Origin: Clostridia bacterium
GTDB taxonomy: Bacteria > Bacillota > Clostridia > Oscillospirales > Acutalibacteraceae
Reading direction: 5' to 3'
DNA length: 42,763 nt
Assembly (NCBI GenBank): GCA_900754145.1
Contig: CAAEBW010000097.1
Coordinates: forward strand, 1-42,763
The first letter of the stretch is position 1; each line of letters starts with the position of its first letter. Below are positions 24,975-32,315 of this stretch, piece by piece. The translations under genes were made by a program, and so were the position numbers. The notes beneath the pieces were generated by a model. That model was not told the DNA's origin. It saw nothing but the letters and a program-made list of their open reading frames with translations, and ran no database searches.

Positions 24975-25370
24975 ATGTCAGGCGAGCATTTTAAAAATAT
25001 GAAAAACGCAAATTTGTTCGACTGCCTTAAGCTTGAGCAGACCCGCCTTGTGCCCACCTCTCTCCGCCACATTCACGCGGGCTATTCCGAAGTACCGCTT
25101 GAATTTCACCTTAAGCCCGAAACGGTAAAAAAGCTGTCCTTTAAGGTTCCGTGGGGCGGTACTCTGTACGGTTTTGTCCACCCGAAGGCGGCAATTAAGG
25201 AGCGCTTAGGGCTTAAATCAGATATTACCTGCGTTACCGTTTCGGACTGGGACGGCAGATTTGTACTGATTTTTGAAACCGAAAACGAGGCGGACGCGGC
25301 GGCGTACAATGTCTCCGAAAATGATGTTATAAAGCTTTTGGAAAACTGCTGTAAACCTATAGATTTTTAG
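24975..25370 (+). CDS. Uncharacterised 131-residue protein of the pyrimidine operon
   Basis: I do not recognise this protein. It starts at ATG 24975-24977 (GGTGAGGAG immediately upstream), six bases after the aminotransferase, and ends 16 bases before the ureidohydrolase gene. It has no signal peptide, membrane helix, cysteine pair pattern or nucleotide motif. The sequence is mixed alpha/beta, with RLVPTSLRHIHAGY and a glycine-containing WGGTLYGFVHP stretch. Base composition and codon use match its neighbours, so it is a real and resident gene. Its position between two pathway enzymes suggests an accessory role such as a subunit, chaperone or metabolite-binding protein. Confidence 0.8.
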   Translation: MSGEHFKNMKNANLFDCLKLEQTRLVPTSLRHIHAGYSEVPLEFHLKPETVKKLSFKVPWGGTLYGFVHPKAAIKERLGLKSDITCVTVSDWDGRFVLIFETENEADAAAYNVSENDVIKLLENCCKPIDF

Positions 25371-25386
25371 AAAGGAAGAATGTCTT

Positions 25387-26649
25387 ATGTATAAATGCAG
25401 CGAAGAAAGAATGAAGGATAAAATTGAGACCTTTTCAAAATTCGGCGACGCGGGTCACGGCGGAATAACAAGATATTCCCTGTCGGACGCGGCGGTTATG
25501 GCGCGCAAGGAGTTTGTCCGCCGTATGACGGCGATAGGCGCTAAGATTGAGACCGACGACCTTGCTAATATGTACGCGACCTTAGAGGGTACCGACCCCT
25601 CGGCAAAGCGTATTGTAATGGCTTCCCATGTCGATTCGGTTAAAAACGGCGGAAACTATGACGGAATACTCGGCGTAATGTCGGCAATGGAGGTCTTAGA
25701 GACCGTTGCCGAGCAGAAAATCGAGCATAAGCACCCGCTTACCGCTATGATTTGGACAAACGAGGAGGGTTCGCTCTATCCGCCCGCTATGATGTGTTCG
25801 GGTATCGTCTGCTACGATTATCTTCCCGAGGACATCCGCCAGAAGTTTAAATACGAGGATATGATGGCTTCAAAGAGCATTCTCGATCCCACAAAAACCT
25901 TTGGCGACGCGCTTAATAAATCGGAATTCAAGGGTGATAAGGCAAACCGCATTTCCCCTGAAAAGTATCAGTATATGTTTGAAACCCATATTGAGCAGGG
26001 TCCGATTCTCGAAGATAACGGCAAGGACATAGGCGTTGTGGACTGCGTCCTCGGTATGTTTAACTACCGTGTAAGATTTTACGGTCAGACCGTTCACGCG
26101 GGTACATTCCCGATGCCGAAACGCCGCGACGCGCTTTACGCCGCCGCCGAAGCGCTCTGCTACCTGCACACCGAAATCGATAAGCTGAATATTCCCGAGC
26201 TTGTTTACACCACGGGTGAAATCGTCTGCCACCCCTGCGTACACACCTGCGTTCCCGATTATGTGGACTTTTCAATCGATGTACGCCACAAGGACGCCGA
26301 CGCCCTCGAAAAGGTGCTCGCTGTAGTTAAAAGCTGCGGCGACAAAGAGTGGGCAGGCTGTAAATGCGAGGTAGAAAAGGCGTGGAACCGCGACACCGTT
26401 TACTGGAACGAAAAGCTTGTAGGCTACGTTGAGGAATCGGCTACAGAGTGCGGCATACCCCATATGCCCATACATTCGGGCGCAGGACACGATGCCCAGT
26501 TCGCCGCCTATATGCTGCCTACCACTATGGTTTTCGTGCAGTCCAAGGACGGACTTTCCCACTGCGAGCCTGAGTTCTCCTCTGTAAAGCATTGCACCGA
26601 GGGTGCAACCGTAATGCTTAACGCCGTGATTAAGGCGGATAAGGATTAA
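25387..26649 (+). CDS. pydC: M20 family ureidohydrolase (beta-ureidopropionase / N-carbamoyl amino acid hydrolase)
   Basis: This 420-residue protein is a binuclear metal amidohydrolase of the allantoate amidohydrolase/N-carbamoylase group: H81 in ASHVDSV, the bridging D92 in GGNYDGILG, E126-E127 in WTNEEGS, H201 in ETHIEQGP and H392 in GLSHCEPEF. It would cleave N-carbamoyl-beta-alanine to beta-alanine, CO2 and ammonia. Allantoate or N-carbamoyl-L-amino acids are alternative substrates, but no allantoinase or purine genes are present. The ribosome site is AAGGAAG. It is the last gene before a palindromic repeat that separates it from the dehydrogenase gene. Confidence 0.87.
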   Translation: MYKCSEERMKDKIETFSKFGDAGHGGITRYSLSDAAVMARKEFVRRMTAIGAKIETDDLANMYATLEGTDPSAKRIVMASHVDSVKNGGNYDGILGVMSAMEVLETVAEQKIEHKHPLTAMIWTNEEGSLYPPAMMCSGIVCYDYLPEDIRQKFKYEDMMASKSILDPTKTFGDALNKSEFKGDKANRISPEKYQYMFETHIEQGPILEDNGKDIGVVDCVLGMFNYRVRFYGQTVHAGTFPMPKRRDALYAAAEALCYLHTEIDKLNIPELVYTTGEIVCHPCVHTCVPDYVDFSIDVRHKDADALEKVLAVVKSCGDKEWAGCKCEVEKAWNRDTVYWNEKLVGYVEESATECGIPHMPIHSGAGHDAQFAAYMLPTTMVFVQSKDGLSHCEPEFSSVKHCTEGATVMLNAVIKADKD

Positions 26650-26708
26650 GCCTGCAAATTGGGGCTGTAAAAAAACAAATCGGGGTTTGTAGGACTAATT
26701 AAAAATAG

Positions 26709-26830
26709 GCCCCCTTGCCTAAAGGGGGCTGTCGAGCGTAGCGAGACTGGGGGATACATAGGTTTGCAGAAGCCCAAATGTATCCCTCCACCGCCGTTCG
26801 GCGGTCCCCCTCCCTTTAGGCAAGGGAGGC
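26709..26830. repeat. MITE-like palindromic repeat (copy 1)
   Basis: A 122-bp element begins GCCCCCTTGCCTAAAGGG and ends with its near-perfect inverted copy CCCTTTAGGCAAGGGAGGC. It contains two small inner palindromes, CGAGCGTAGCGAG and ACCGCCGTTCGGCGGT, and the pair GGGGGATACAT/ATGTATCCCTCC. No coding capacity. A related element with different internal bases lies at 28325-28526. Folded as RNA it could act as a terminator or processing site between the ureidohydrolase and dehydrogenase genes. Confidence 0.8.
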
Positions 26831-26889
26831 GTTTTTGTGCAAAATGTCTTTAAAGCAACAACCCCGTAACAATGAAAAGAGGTACATTT

Positions 26890-28044
26890 ATGTCACGGGA
26901 ATTTTTTATACCTAAAAAAATACTGTCGGGTGACGGCGCCCTCGGCTCACTTCCGGAGCTTATAACAGACTGCGGCAAAAAGGCGCTTATTGTAACGGGC
27001 AAAAATGTAAGACAGCTTCCCTGTTTTACCGCTCTTTGCGATATGCTGACCAAAAGCTCCGTTGATTTTGCCGTATTTGACGGCATTACCGGCGAGCCTG
27101 ACGATATTATGATAGATTCGGGAGCAGAAGCTTACAGCAAAGAAAACTGCGATTTCCTTATAGCGATTGGCGGCGGAAGTCCTATTGACTCAATGAAAGC
27201 AATCGCGGTGAATGTCTCGGGTGAAAAGAATATCTGCGACTATTACGGACAGATTATAAATTTAAAGCTCCCCAAGATGATTGCAATTCCCACCACCGCG
27301 GGTACAGGCTCGGAGGCTACACAGTTCACCGTTATAACCGATACAAAGCGGGATATTAAAATGCTTTTAAAGGGGGCGGCTTTAGTTCCCGACATTGCGG
27401 TTGTGGACGGCTCTCTCGGTATATCCGCGCCTAAAACGGTCACCGCCAACACCGGTCTTGACGCGCTTACCCACGCGGTCGAGGCGTATACCTCCCGCCG
27501 CGCACAGCCCCTTACCGACAGCGTTTGCATTTCGGCGGTAAAGCGACTGTTTAAATATCTGCCTAAAGCATATGAGAACGGAAACGATTTGACCGCGCGG
27601 AACGAAACGGCGATTGCGGCGCTTGAGGCCGGGATTGCGATTAACAATTCCTCGGTTACAATAGTTCACGGCATGAGCCGACCTATAGGCGCGCTCTACC
27701 ACGTCCCCCACGGTCTTTCAAACGCTATGCTTTTATATAAGTGTATGTCCTTTGCAAAGGACGGCGCGGTTTCCCGCTTTGCAGAGCTTGCAAGGGCGGT
27801 AGGTAAAGCCCTGCCCGACACCGACGACAGCACCGCCGCCGACCTCTTTTTAGACGCTTTGGGTGAGCTTTGCAAGACCCTCCAAGTCCCAACACTTAAA
27901 GAGTACGGCATAAAAAGGCAAGATTTCTTTAATAATATCGATAAAATGGCAACCGACGCCCTTGCGAGCGGGAGTCCCGCCAACACCGTAAAAGAGGTAA
28001 CAAAAGCGGATATAGTAAATATTTATCGTTCGCTGTTTGACTGA
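26890..28044 (+). CDS. pydE: Iron-containing alcohol dehydrogenase, probably 3-hydroxypropionate dehydrogenase
   Basis: The 384-residue protein is a group III (Fe-ADH) enzyme: AIGGGSPIDSMKA (about 92-104) binds the NAD(P) phosphates, PTTAGTGSEAT is the conserved loop, and the metal ligands are D191 and H195 in TGLDALTHAVEAY, H260 in IVHGMSRPIG and H274 in HVPHGLSNAM. In this cluster the expected reaction is reduction of malonate semialdehyde (or 2-methylmalonate semialdehyde) to 3-hydroxypropionate, which disposes of reducing power at the end of pyrimidine breakdown. ATG 26890 is chosen because AAGAGG lies seven bases upstream; a start at 26872 lacks one. A MITE-like repeat lies just before the gene, so it may have separate expression. 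Confidence 0.84.
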   Translation: MSREFFIPKKILSGDGALGSLPELITDCGKKALIVTGKNVRQLPCFTALCDMLTKSSVDFAVFDGITGEPDDIMIDSGAEAYSKENCDFLIAIGGGSPIDSMKAIAVNVSGEKNICDYYGQIINLKLPKMIAIPTTAGTGSEATQFTVITDTKRDIKMLLKGAALVPDIAVVDGSLGISAPKTVTANTGLDALTHAVEAYTSRRAQPLTDSVCISAVKRLFKYLPKAYENGNDLTARNETAIAALEAGIAINNSSVTIVHGMSRPIGALYHVPHGLSNAMLLYKCMSFAKDGAVSRFAELARAVGKALPDTDDSTAADLFLDALGELCKTLQVPTLKEYGIKRQDFFNNIDKMATDALASGSPANTVKEVTKADIVNIYRSLFD

Positions 28045-28172
28045 TGATATGTGCAGATTATTATATACAAATAATCGCTTATAAAATCAACAAATATTAA
28101 TAACTTTTTTGTCGGATTGTTGTTTTACGGTACGAAAAGGTATTTTTTATGTAAGTTTTAGGATAAAAACGG

Positions 28173-28201
28173 TTGACAGCCAAGTTATACGGTGCTATTA
28201 T
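28173..28201 (+). promoter_or_regulatory. Strong sigma-A type promoter followed at once by a terminator
   Basis: TTGACA (28173-28178) and TATTAT (28196-28201) are 17 bases apart. The predicted start near 28208 is only about eight bases before the hairpin at 28216. Confidence 0.75.
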
Positions 28202-28215
28202 ATATGCATAGAAGC

Positions 28216-28252
28216 AAAGGCGTTTCGGCTTTAGACCGAAGCGCCTTTTTTG
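28216..28252 (+). terminator. Intrinsic terminator giving a transcript of about 45 nt
   Basis: AAAGGCGTTTCGG pairs with CCGAAGCGCCTTT (one G-U pair) around CTTTAGA, with six T following. Together with the promoter just upstream it would yield a tiny RNA or act as an attenuator for the operon starting at 28592. Confidence 0.8.
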
Positions 28253-28324
28253 TATTTTATGGTTCCTTTGCACAATTTGGGGCGTTTTTGACACTTAAGC
28301 CTTACGGGTGATTGACTAACCAAA

Positions 28325-28526
28325 GGCCCCCTTGTGTAAAGGGTGCGGGTGTCCGGTGGACACCGCCCAGAAGCAACAGCACCGACCGAGGTGGCAGCCG
28401 AGACGCTGTCAGCGTAGCTGACTGGGGGATTGTTTTGGAAACTTTAATTATATTGTTGATTTTTGTATTAACAACAATCCCTCCGTCTCGACAAAGTCGA
28501 GCCACCTCCCTTTACACAAGGGAGGC
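28325..28526. repeat. MITE-like palindromic repeat (copy 2)
   Basis: A 202-bp element with ends GGCCCCCTTGTGTAAAGGG and CCCTTTACACAAGGGAGGC, the same architecture as the element at 26709 but with TGTG/CACA in the arm and a longer interior (inner pairs GGTGTCC/GGACACC, GGGGGATTGTT/AACAATCCCTCC). It covers most of the gap between the dehydrogenase and the ATP-grasp operon. No gene inside. The right arm contains TTTACA, which could supply a weak -35 box to the operon. Confidence 0.8.
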
Positions 28527-28591
28527 AAAATATCATATAACCCCAATATTAGAATTAGAATCTATTTTATAACGAAGGAAGGATGAACAGA

Positions 28592-29908
28592 ATGAATACA
28601 CCTGTCGCTAATTCACGCGAGATAAACAAGCTTCTCGCAAGATACGGGGTAAAATTCGGAATTTACAAAAACGGAGTGTTCAACGAACAGCTTTTCCCGT
28701 TTGACGCGATTCCGAGGGTTATTACCTCGGCGGATTTTTCCAAAATGGAAAAGGGCCTCATACAAAGAGTGGACGCTCTAAATATGTTTTTGCGGGACAT
28801 TTACTCCGACAGAAAAATTGTAAACGACGGCATTATTCCCGAGGATTTTGTTTATTCTTCAAAGGGCTACCTTGCCGCTTGCGCCGACCTTATTCCACCG
28901 AAGGGAATTTACAGTCATATTTCGGGGATAGATTTGGTTCAGGCAAAGGACGGGGAATGGTACATACTTGAGGATAATTTAAGAATACCGTCGGGTGCCA
29001 GCTATCCCCTTATCGCAAGGGAAATTTGCCGAATGGCAAGCCCCGTTACATTTGAAAACAACCGAATTGTTGACAACCGTAACTATGCCTCCCTCTTAAG
29101 TGAGACTATGAACCATGTCAACTGCGGCGGAATAAATGTCATACTTACCCCGGGAAGATATAACGCCGCGTATTTTGAGCACAGCTACCTTGCGGAAAAG
29201 ACGGGCGCCGTACTTGCCCAGAACACCGACCTCTTTGTAGAGGACAATATACTGTATCTGATGGATTATAACGGATGGAGAACAAAGGTAGGCGCAGTTT
29301 ACCGCCGTATTTCGGACGAATATTTAGACCCCCTTACCTTCCTGCCCGAATCCCTTATAGGCGTGCCGCATATTATGGACGCTTTCCGCGCGGGAAATAC
29401 CGCTATAATCAACGCTCCGGGCAACGGCGTGGCGGACGACAAGGGTATTTATTACTTCGTTCCTAAAATGATAAAATATTACCTCGGGGAGGAGCCGATA
29501 CTTAAAAACGCCCCGACCTATCTTCCCTTTTACGAAGAGGACAGAAAATATGTGCTCGACAATCTCGAAAAGCTTGTTGTTAAAGACGTTTCCGAGGCGG
29601 GCGGTTACGGCGTTGTCTTCGGCAGGGATATGACTAAGACCGAGCTTGAGGACTGGCGAAGGCTGATAACCGAACAGTCGCGCCGGTTTATAGCGCAGGA
29701 GGTTATCGACTTTATCGATTTAGAGGTTACCGAAAACGACAAGACGGTTATGCGCAAGGCGGATTTAAGGGCCTTTGTGCTTTCGGGCGAAAAGACCCGC
29801 GTTTGGGCGAGCGGTCTTACCCGTTTTTCACGAAACGCGGATTCATTTGTTGTTAATTCATCTCAAGGAGGAGGCTTTAAAGACACATGGGTGCTATTAC
29901 CAGAATAA
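28592..29908 (+). CDS. Circularly permuted ATP-grasp protein (CP_ATPgrasp / DUF404-DUF407 type)
   Basis: The 438-residue protein matches the circularly permuted ATP-grasp family: PPKGIYSHISGIDLVQ and WYILEDNLRIPSGASYPL (roughly residues 100-145), then NVILTPGRYNAAYFEHSYLA, NAPGNGVADDKG, and the end motif KADLRAF...NSSQGGGFKDTWV. In known genomic contexts this protein works with an alpha-E protein and a transglutaminase-like protein, as here, and is predicted to form amide bonds in a peptide or peptide-like product. The ATG at 28592 is eight bases after AAGGAAGGA; a start nine bases earlier overlaps that site. Its 3' end overlaps the alpha-E gene by 22 bases. The real substrate is not established. 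Confidence 0.85.
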   Translation: MNTPVANSREINKLLARYGVKFGIYKNGVFNEQLFPFDAIPRVITSADFSKMEKGLIQRVDALNMFLRDIYSDRKIVNDGIIPEDFVYSSKGYLAACADLIPPKGIYSHISGIDLVQAKDGEWYILEDNLRIPSGASYPLIAREICRMASPVTFENNRIVDNRNYASLLSETMNHVNCGGINVILTPGRYNAAYFEHSYLAEKTGAVLAQNTDLFVEDNILYLMDYNGWRTKVGAVYRRISDEYLDPLTFLPESLIGVPHIMDAFRAGNTAIINAPGNGVADDKGIYYFVPKMIKYYLGEEPILKNAPTYLPFYEEDRKYVLDNLEKLVVKDVSEAGGYGVVFGRDMTKTELEDWRRLITEQSRRFIAQEVIDFIDLEVTENDKTVMRKADLRAFVLSGEKTRVWASGLTRFSRNADSFVVNSSQGGGFKDTWVLLPE

Positions 29909-30582
29909 ACATTAACAATCTTTTTTGGCTCGGCAGATATGTTGAGCGGGTATTTATCACGCTTGACAGCTTTTTCAAATATGCCGACAGGTTTATAGAG
30001 GGCGGGGAATCGGCATATATAAAATATCTAAACGATATAAGCGTGCCGAATATTTATGAAAATTCCCGGGATTTTTTTGAGCGCTATGTTTTCGACCTTT
30101 CCAATCCCGATTCCATTATAGCTAATTTGGACCGCGCGCTCGGTAACGGAATAGTTCTGCGGGAGGAGATAAAAACCCCGTCCCTTTCCTATCTGCAAAT
30201 GGCTATGGATAAATTCAAAAAGTGCGAGGGAACAAACAAAATCAGGTACGATATGCTTCCCGTCCGGGACGCGCTGTACGCCTTTTGGGGCAGCGCTGAC
30301 AGCAATATGACAAATGAAGCCGCCCGCAGAATAATCCATCTCGGAAAAGCTGTGGAGCGAATAGATATGTATTTGCGGTTGGGTTTCCCCTCGGAAAGTA
30401 TTTCATCGGAGCTTAACAATCTGCTTAAGCATATTTCAAGATATGCCGGTGACAGTACCTTTATTAACAATGAAGCCTTTGAAGAATTAAAGGCATATGC
30501 TATAAACAGTACAAGCTTTGAAAAGAACCGAGACGGCGTTCTTGCAAGCGTAGAAAGTCTTATTGAGGTGAACGATTTTTGA
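29887..30582 (+). CDS. Alpha-E domain protein (DUF403)
   Basis: The 231-residue protein is predicted to be all alpha-helical with the family opening NINNLFWLGRYVERVFITLD, where the Glu after Y-V is the conserved residue that named the alpha-E domain, and a second conserved region AARRIIHLGKAVERIDMYLRL around residues 143-163. It always travels with the circularly permuted ATP-grasp protein and is thought to be its partner. It starts inside the ATP-grasp gene (22-base overlap, GGAGGAGG upstream) and its stop overlaps the next start. No catalytic role has been proven for the family. Confidence 0.87.
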   Translation: MGAITRININNLFWLGRYVERVFITLDSFFKYADRFIEGGESAYIKYLNDISVPNIYENSRDFFERYVFDLSNPDSIIANLDRALGNGIVLREEIKTPSLSYLQMAMDKFKKCEGTNKIRYDMLPVRDALYAFWGSADSNMTNEAARRIIHLGKAVERIDMYLRLGFPSESISSELNNLLKHISRYAGDSTFINNEAFEELKAYAINSTSFEKNRDGVLASVESLIEVNDF

Positions 30583-31355
30583 GAAGTCTCAGGTTTGAAT
30601 ATGAAACAAGGCTTGATTTTTCCTGCTGTGTAACCGAGCACAGCTTTTCGCTGAGATGTATGCCCTTTTCGGACGGAAGACAGACAGTAGCCGAGCCGAT
30701 ATGCGAAATATCGCCCGAGCCCGAGAGCGTTTGGTACAGCCGCGACAGCTTCGGGAACACGGTCATCTGCGGAAAAAACAGTCAGCCGCATTTAAGCTTT
30801 TCCTTTAGGGTGTACGGAGAAGCGAGAATAGCAAACTCCAACAAGGTTTTAGGCTCCGCACAGCCCTTTTACAGATTTTATTCCCCGCTTACACAGCCGG
30901 GCGTGGCATTGACGGAATTTTATGCAGAACACAAGCCGACAGGCTCCGGCATTCTCGCAAGAGCCGAGGAGCTTTGCAACAGCGTTTATGAGAGTATGAC
31001 CTACAAAAAGGGTTGTACAGGCGTTGATACCACGGCTGAAGCGGCAATGAAAATGAAAGCGGGCGTATGTCAGGATTACGCCCATATTCTGCTGTCACTT
31101 CTCAGAACAGACGGCATTTGCTGCCGATATGTGGCGGGGCTTGCCTTTGAATCGGGCGAGACCCACGCTTGGGTTGAGGTAAACGACGGCGGCGGCTGGA
31201 TAGGAATCGACCCTACCCATAACAGATTTATAAGCGACAGCTCTATAAAGCTTTGTCACGGCCGCGATTATTCCGACTGCCCTATTGAGCGGGGTATCTA
31301 TCTTGGAAACGCCGTCAGCCTTCAAACCGTGTATTCGAGGGTTTCGGAAATCTGA
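30579..31355 (+). CDS. Transglutaminase-like cysteine peptidase/acyltransferase
   Basis: The 258-residue protein has an N-terminal beta-sandwich region (the bacterial transglutaminase-like N domain) and a C-terminal papain-fold core with the catalytic triad in AGVCQDYAHILLSLLR (Cys), THAWVEV (His) and IGIDPTHN (Asp). The triad is intact, so it should cleave or transfer amide bonds. It starts with TTG at 30579, overlapping the alpha-E stop by four bases; GAGGTGA eight bases upstream supports this rare start. No signal peptide is visible, so the target is cytoplasmic. In this operon it may trim, reverse or use the product of the ATP-grasp enzyme. Confidence 0.88.
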   Translation: MRSLRFEYETRLDFSCCVTEHSFSLRCMPFSDGRQTVAEPICEISPEPESVWYSRDSFGNTVICGKNSQPHLSFSFRVYGEARIANSNKVLGSAQPFYRFYSPLTQPGVALTEFYAEHKPTGSGILARAEELCNSVYESMTYKKGCTGVDTTAEAAMKMKAGVCQDYAHILLSLLRTDGICCRYVAGLAFESGETHAWVEVNDGGGWIGIDPTHNRFISDSSIKLCHGRDYSDCPIERGIYLGNAVSLQTVYSRVSEI

Positions 31356-31370
31356 AAGGGGAAAATCCAA

Positions 31371-32315
31371 ATGACTACAGTTATTGCGAGCGCGGGTCTT
31401 GCCGTAAATGAGCGCATAGAAATACGCCGCAACAGAATACAGAATCTCGACCACAAAAGTCCTTCAAACAAACGGGTGTGCATAGTTTCGGGAACCCACG
31501 GCGACGAGCTGGAGGGTCAGTATGTCTGCGCTAAGGCGGCGCAGATACTAAGAGACAATATATCCAGCTTAAACGGAACCGTGGATATATATCCCGCGCT
31601 TAATCCATTGGGAATCGACAGCATAAACAGGGGCATCCCGCTTTTCGACCTTGATATGAACAGGATTTTTCCTGGTACTGCCGACGGAACGATGGCGGAA
31701 TGTATTGCCGCCGATATAATAGACGATATAAGCGGGGCGGATATATGTATAGACATACATTCGAGTAATATTTATCTAAAAGAAATTCCTCAAATCAGAA
31801 TAAACGAAATAAGCGCGGAGGAGCTTGTACCCTACGCAAAGCTTTTAAACTGCGACTTTATATGGGTTCATTCCTCCGCAACGGTGCTTGAAAGCACCTT
31901 AGCCTACAGCCTTAATACGACAGGCACAAAGACTCTCGTGGTTGAAATGGGGGTCGGAATGAGGATTACAAGCGAATACTGCAAACAGCTTACGGCGGGT
32001 ATTTTTAATCTTTTAAAGGAGCTCGGAATGTGGCAGGGCGAAACCGAGCCGGTCAAAAGCCCCATCATTTCAAGCGACCATGAGGTTGCCTTTGTAAACA
32101 GCGGTGCAGACGGCATTTTTGTCCCCTCGGTCGGGCATTGGGTGGATATTAAAAAGGGCGAGCATATCGGCGATGTAATAGACCCTGTGACCGGCAAAAC
32201 AGAGGAATATGTAACCGCTCCCTGCGGCGGTAAAATATTTACATTAAGGGAATTTCCCATAGTCTACGGCGGCTCGCTTATCGCGCGTATTTTGGGAGGA
32301 AAAACAGATGCGTAA
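31371..32315 (+). CDS. M14 family AstE/AspA-like zinc hydrolase (active type)
   Basis: The 314-residue protein belongs to the succinylglutamate desuccinylase/aspartoacylase group of the carboxypeptidase fold. The zinc site is intact: H43 and E46 in SGTHGDELEGQ and H130 in CIDIHSSN. N97-R98 in DMNRIFPG and the general base E192 in VVEMGVG are also present. The last 80 residues form the biotinyl-like beta-barrel (GIFVPSVGHWVDIKKGEHIG) usual for this group. It should hydrolyse an N-acyl or amide bond next to a carboxylate. Only 15 bases separate it from the transglutaminase gene. The link of this enzyme with the ATP-grasp/alpha-E/transglutaminase trio is the unusual part. Confidence 0.86.
   Translation: MTTVIASAGLAVNERIEIRRNRIQNLDHKSPSNKRVCIVSGTHGDELEGQYVCAKAAQILRDNISSLNGTVDIYPALNPLGIDSINRGIPLFDLDMNRIFPGTADGTMAECIAADIIDDISGADICIDIHSSNIYLKEIPQIRINEISAEELVPYAKLLNCDFIWVHSSATVLESTLAYSLNTTGTKTLVVEMGVGMRITSEYCKQLTAGIFNLLKELGMWQGETEPVKSPIISSDHEVAFVNSGADGIFVPSVGHWVDIKKGEHIGDVIDPVTGKTEEYVTAPCGGKIFTLREFPIVYGGSLIARILGGKTDA

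Noticed and set aside
25870..26592. Several arginine- or cysteine-rich minus-strand frames opposite the ureidohydrolase and trp genes
   Set aside because: These arise from codon bias on the coding strand; none has a start context or recognisable motif.
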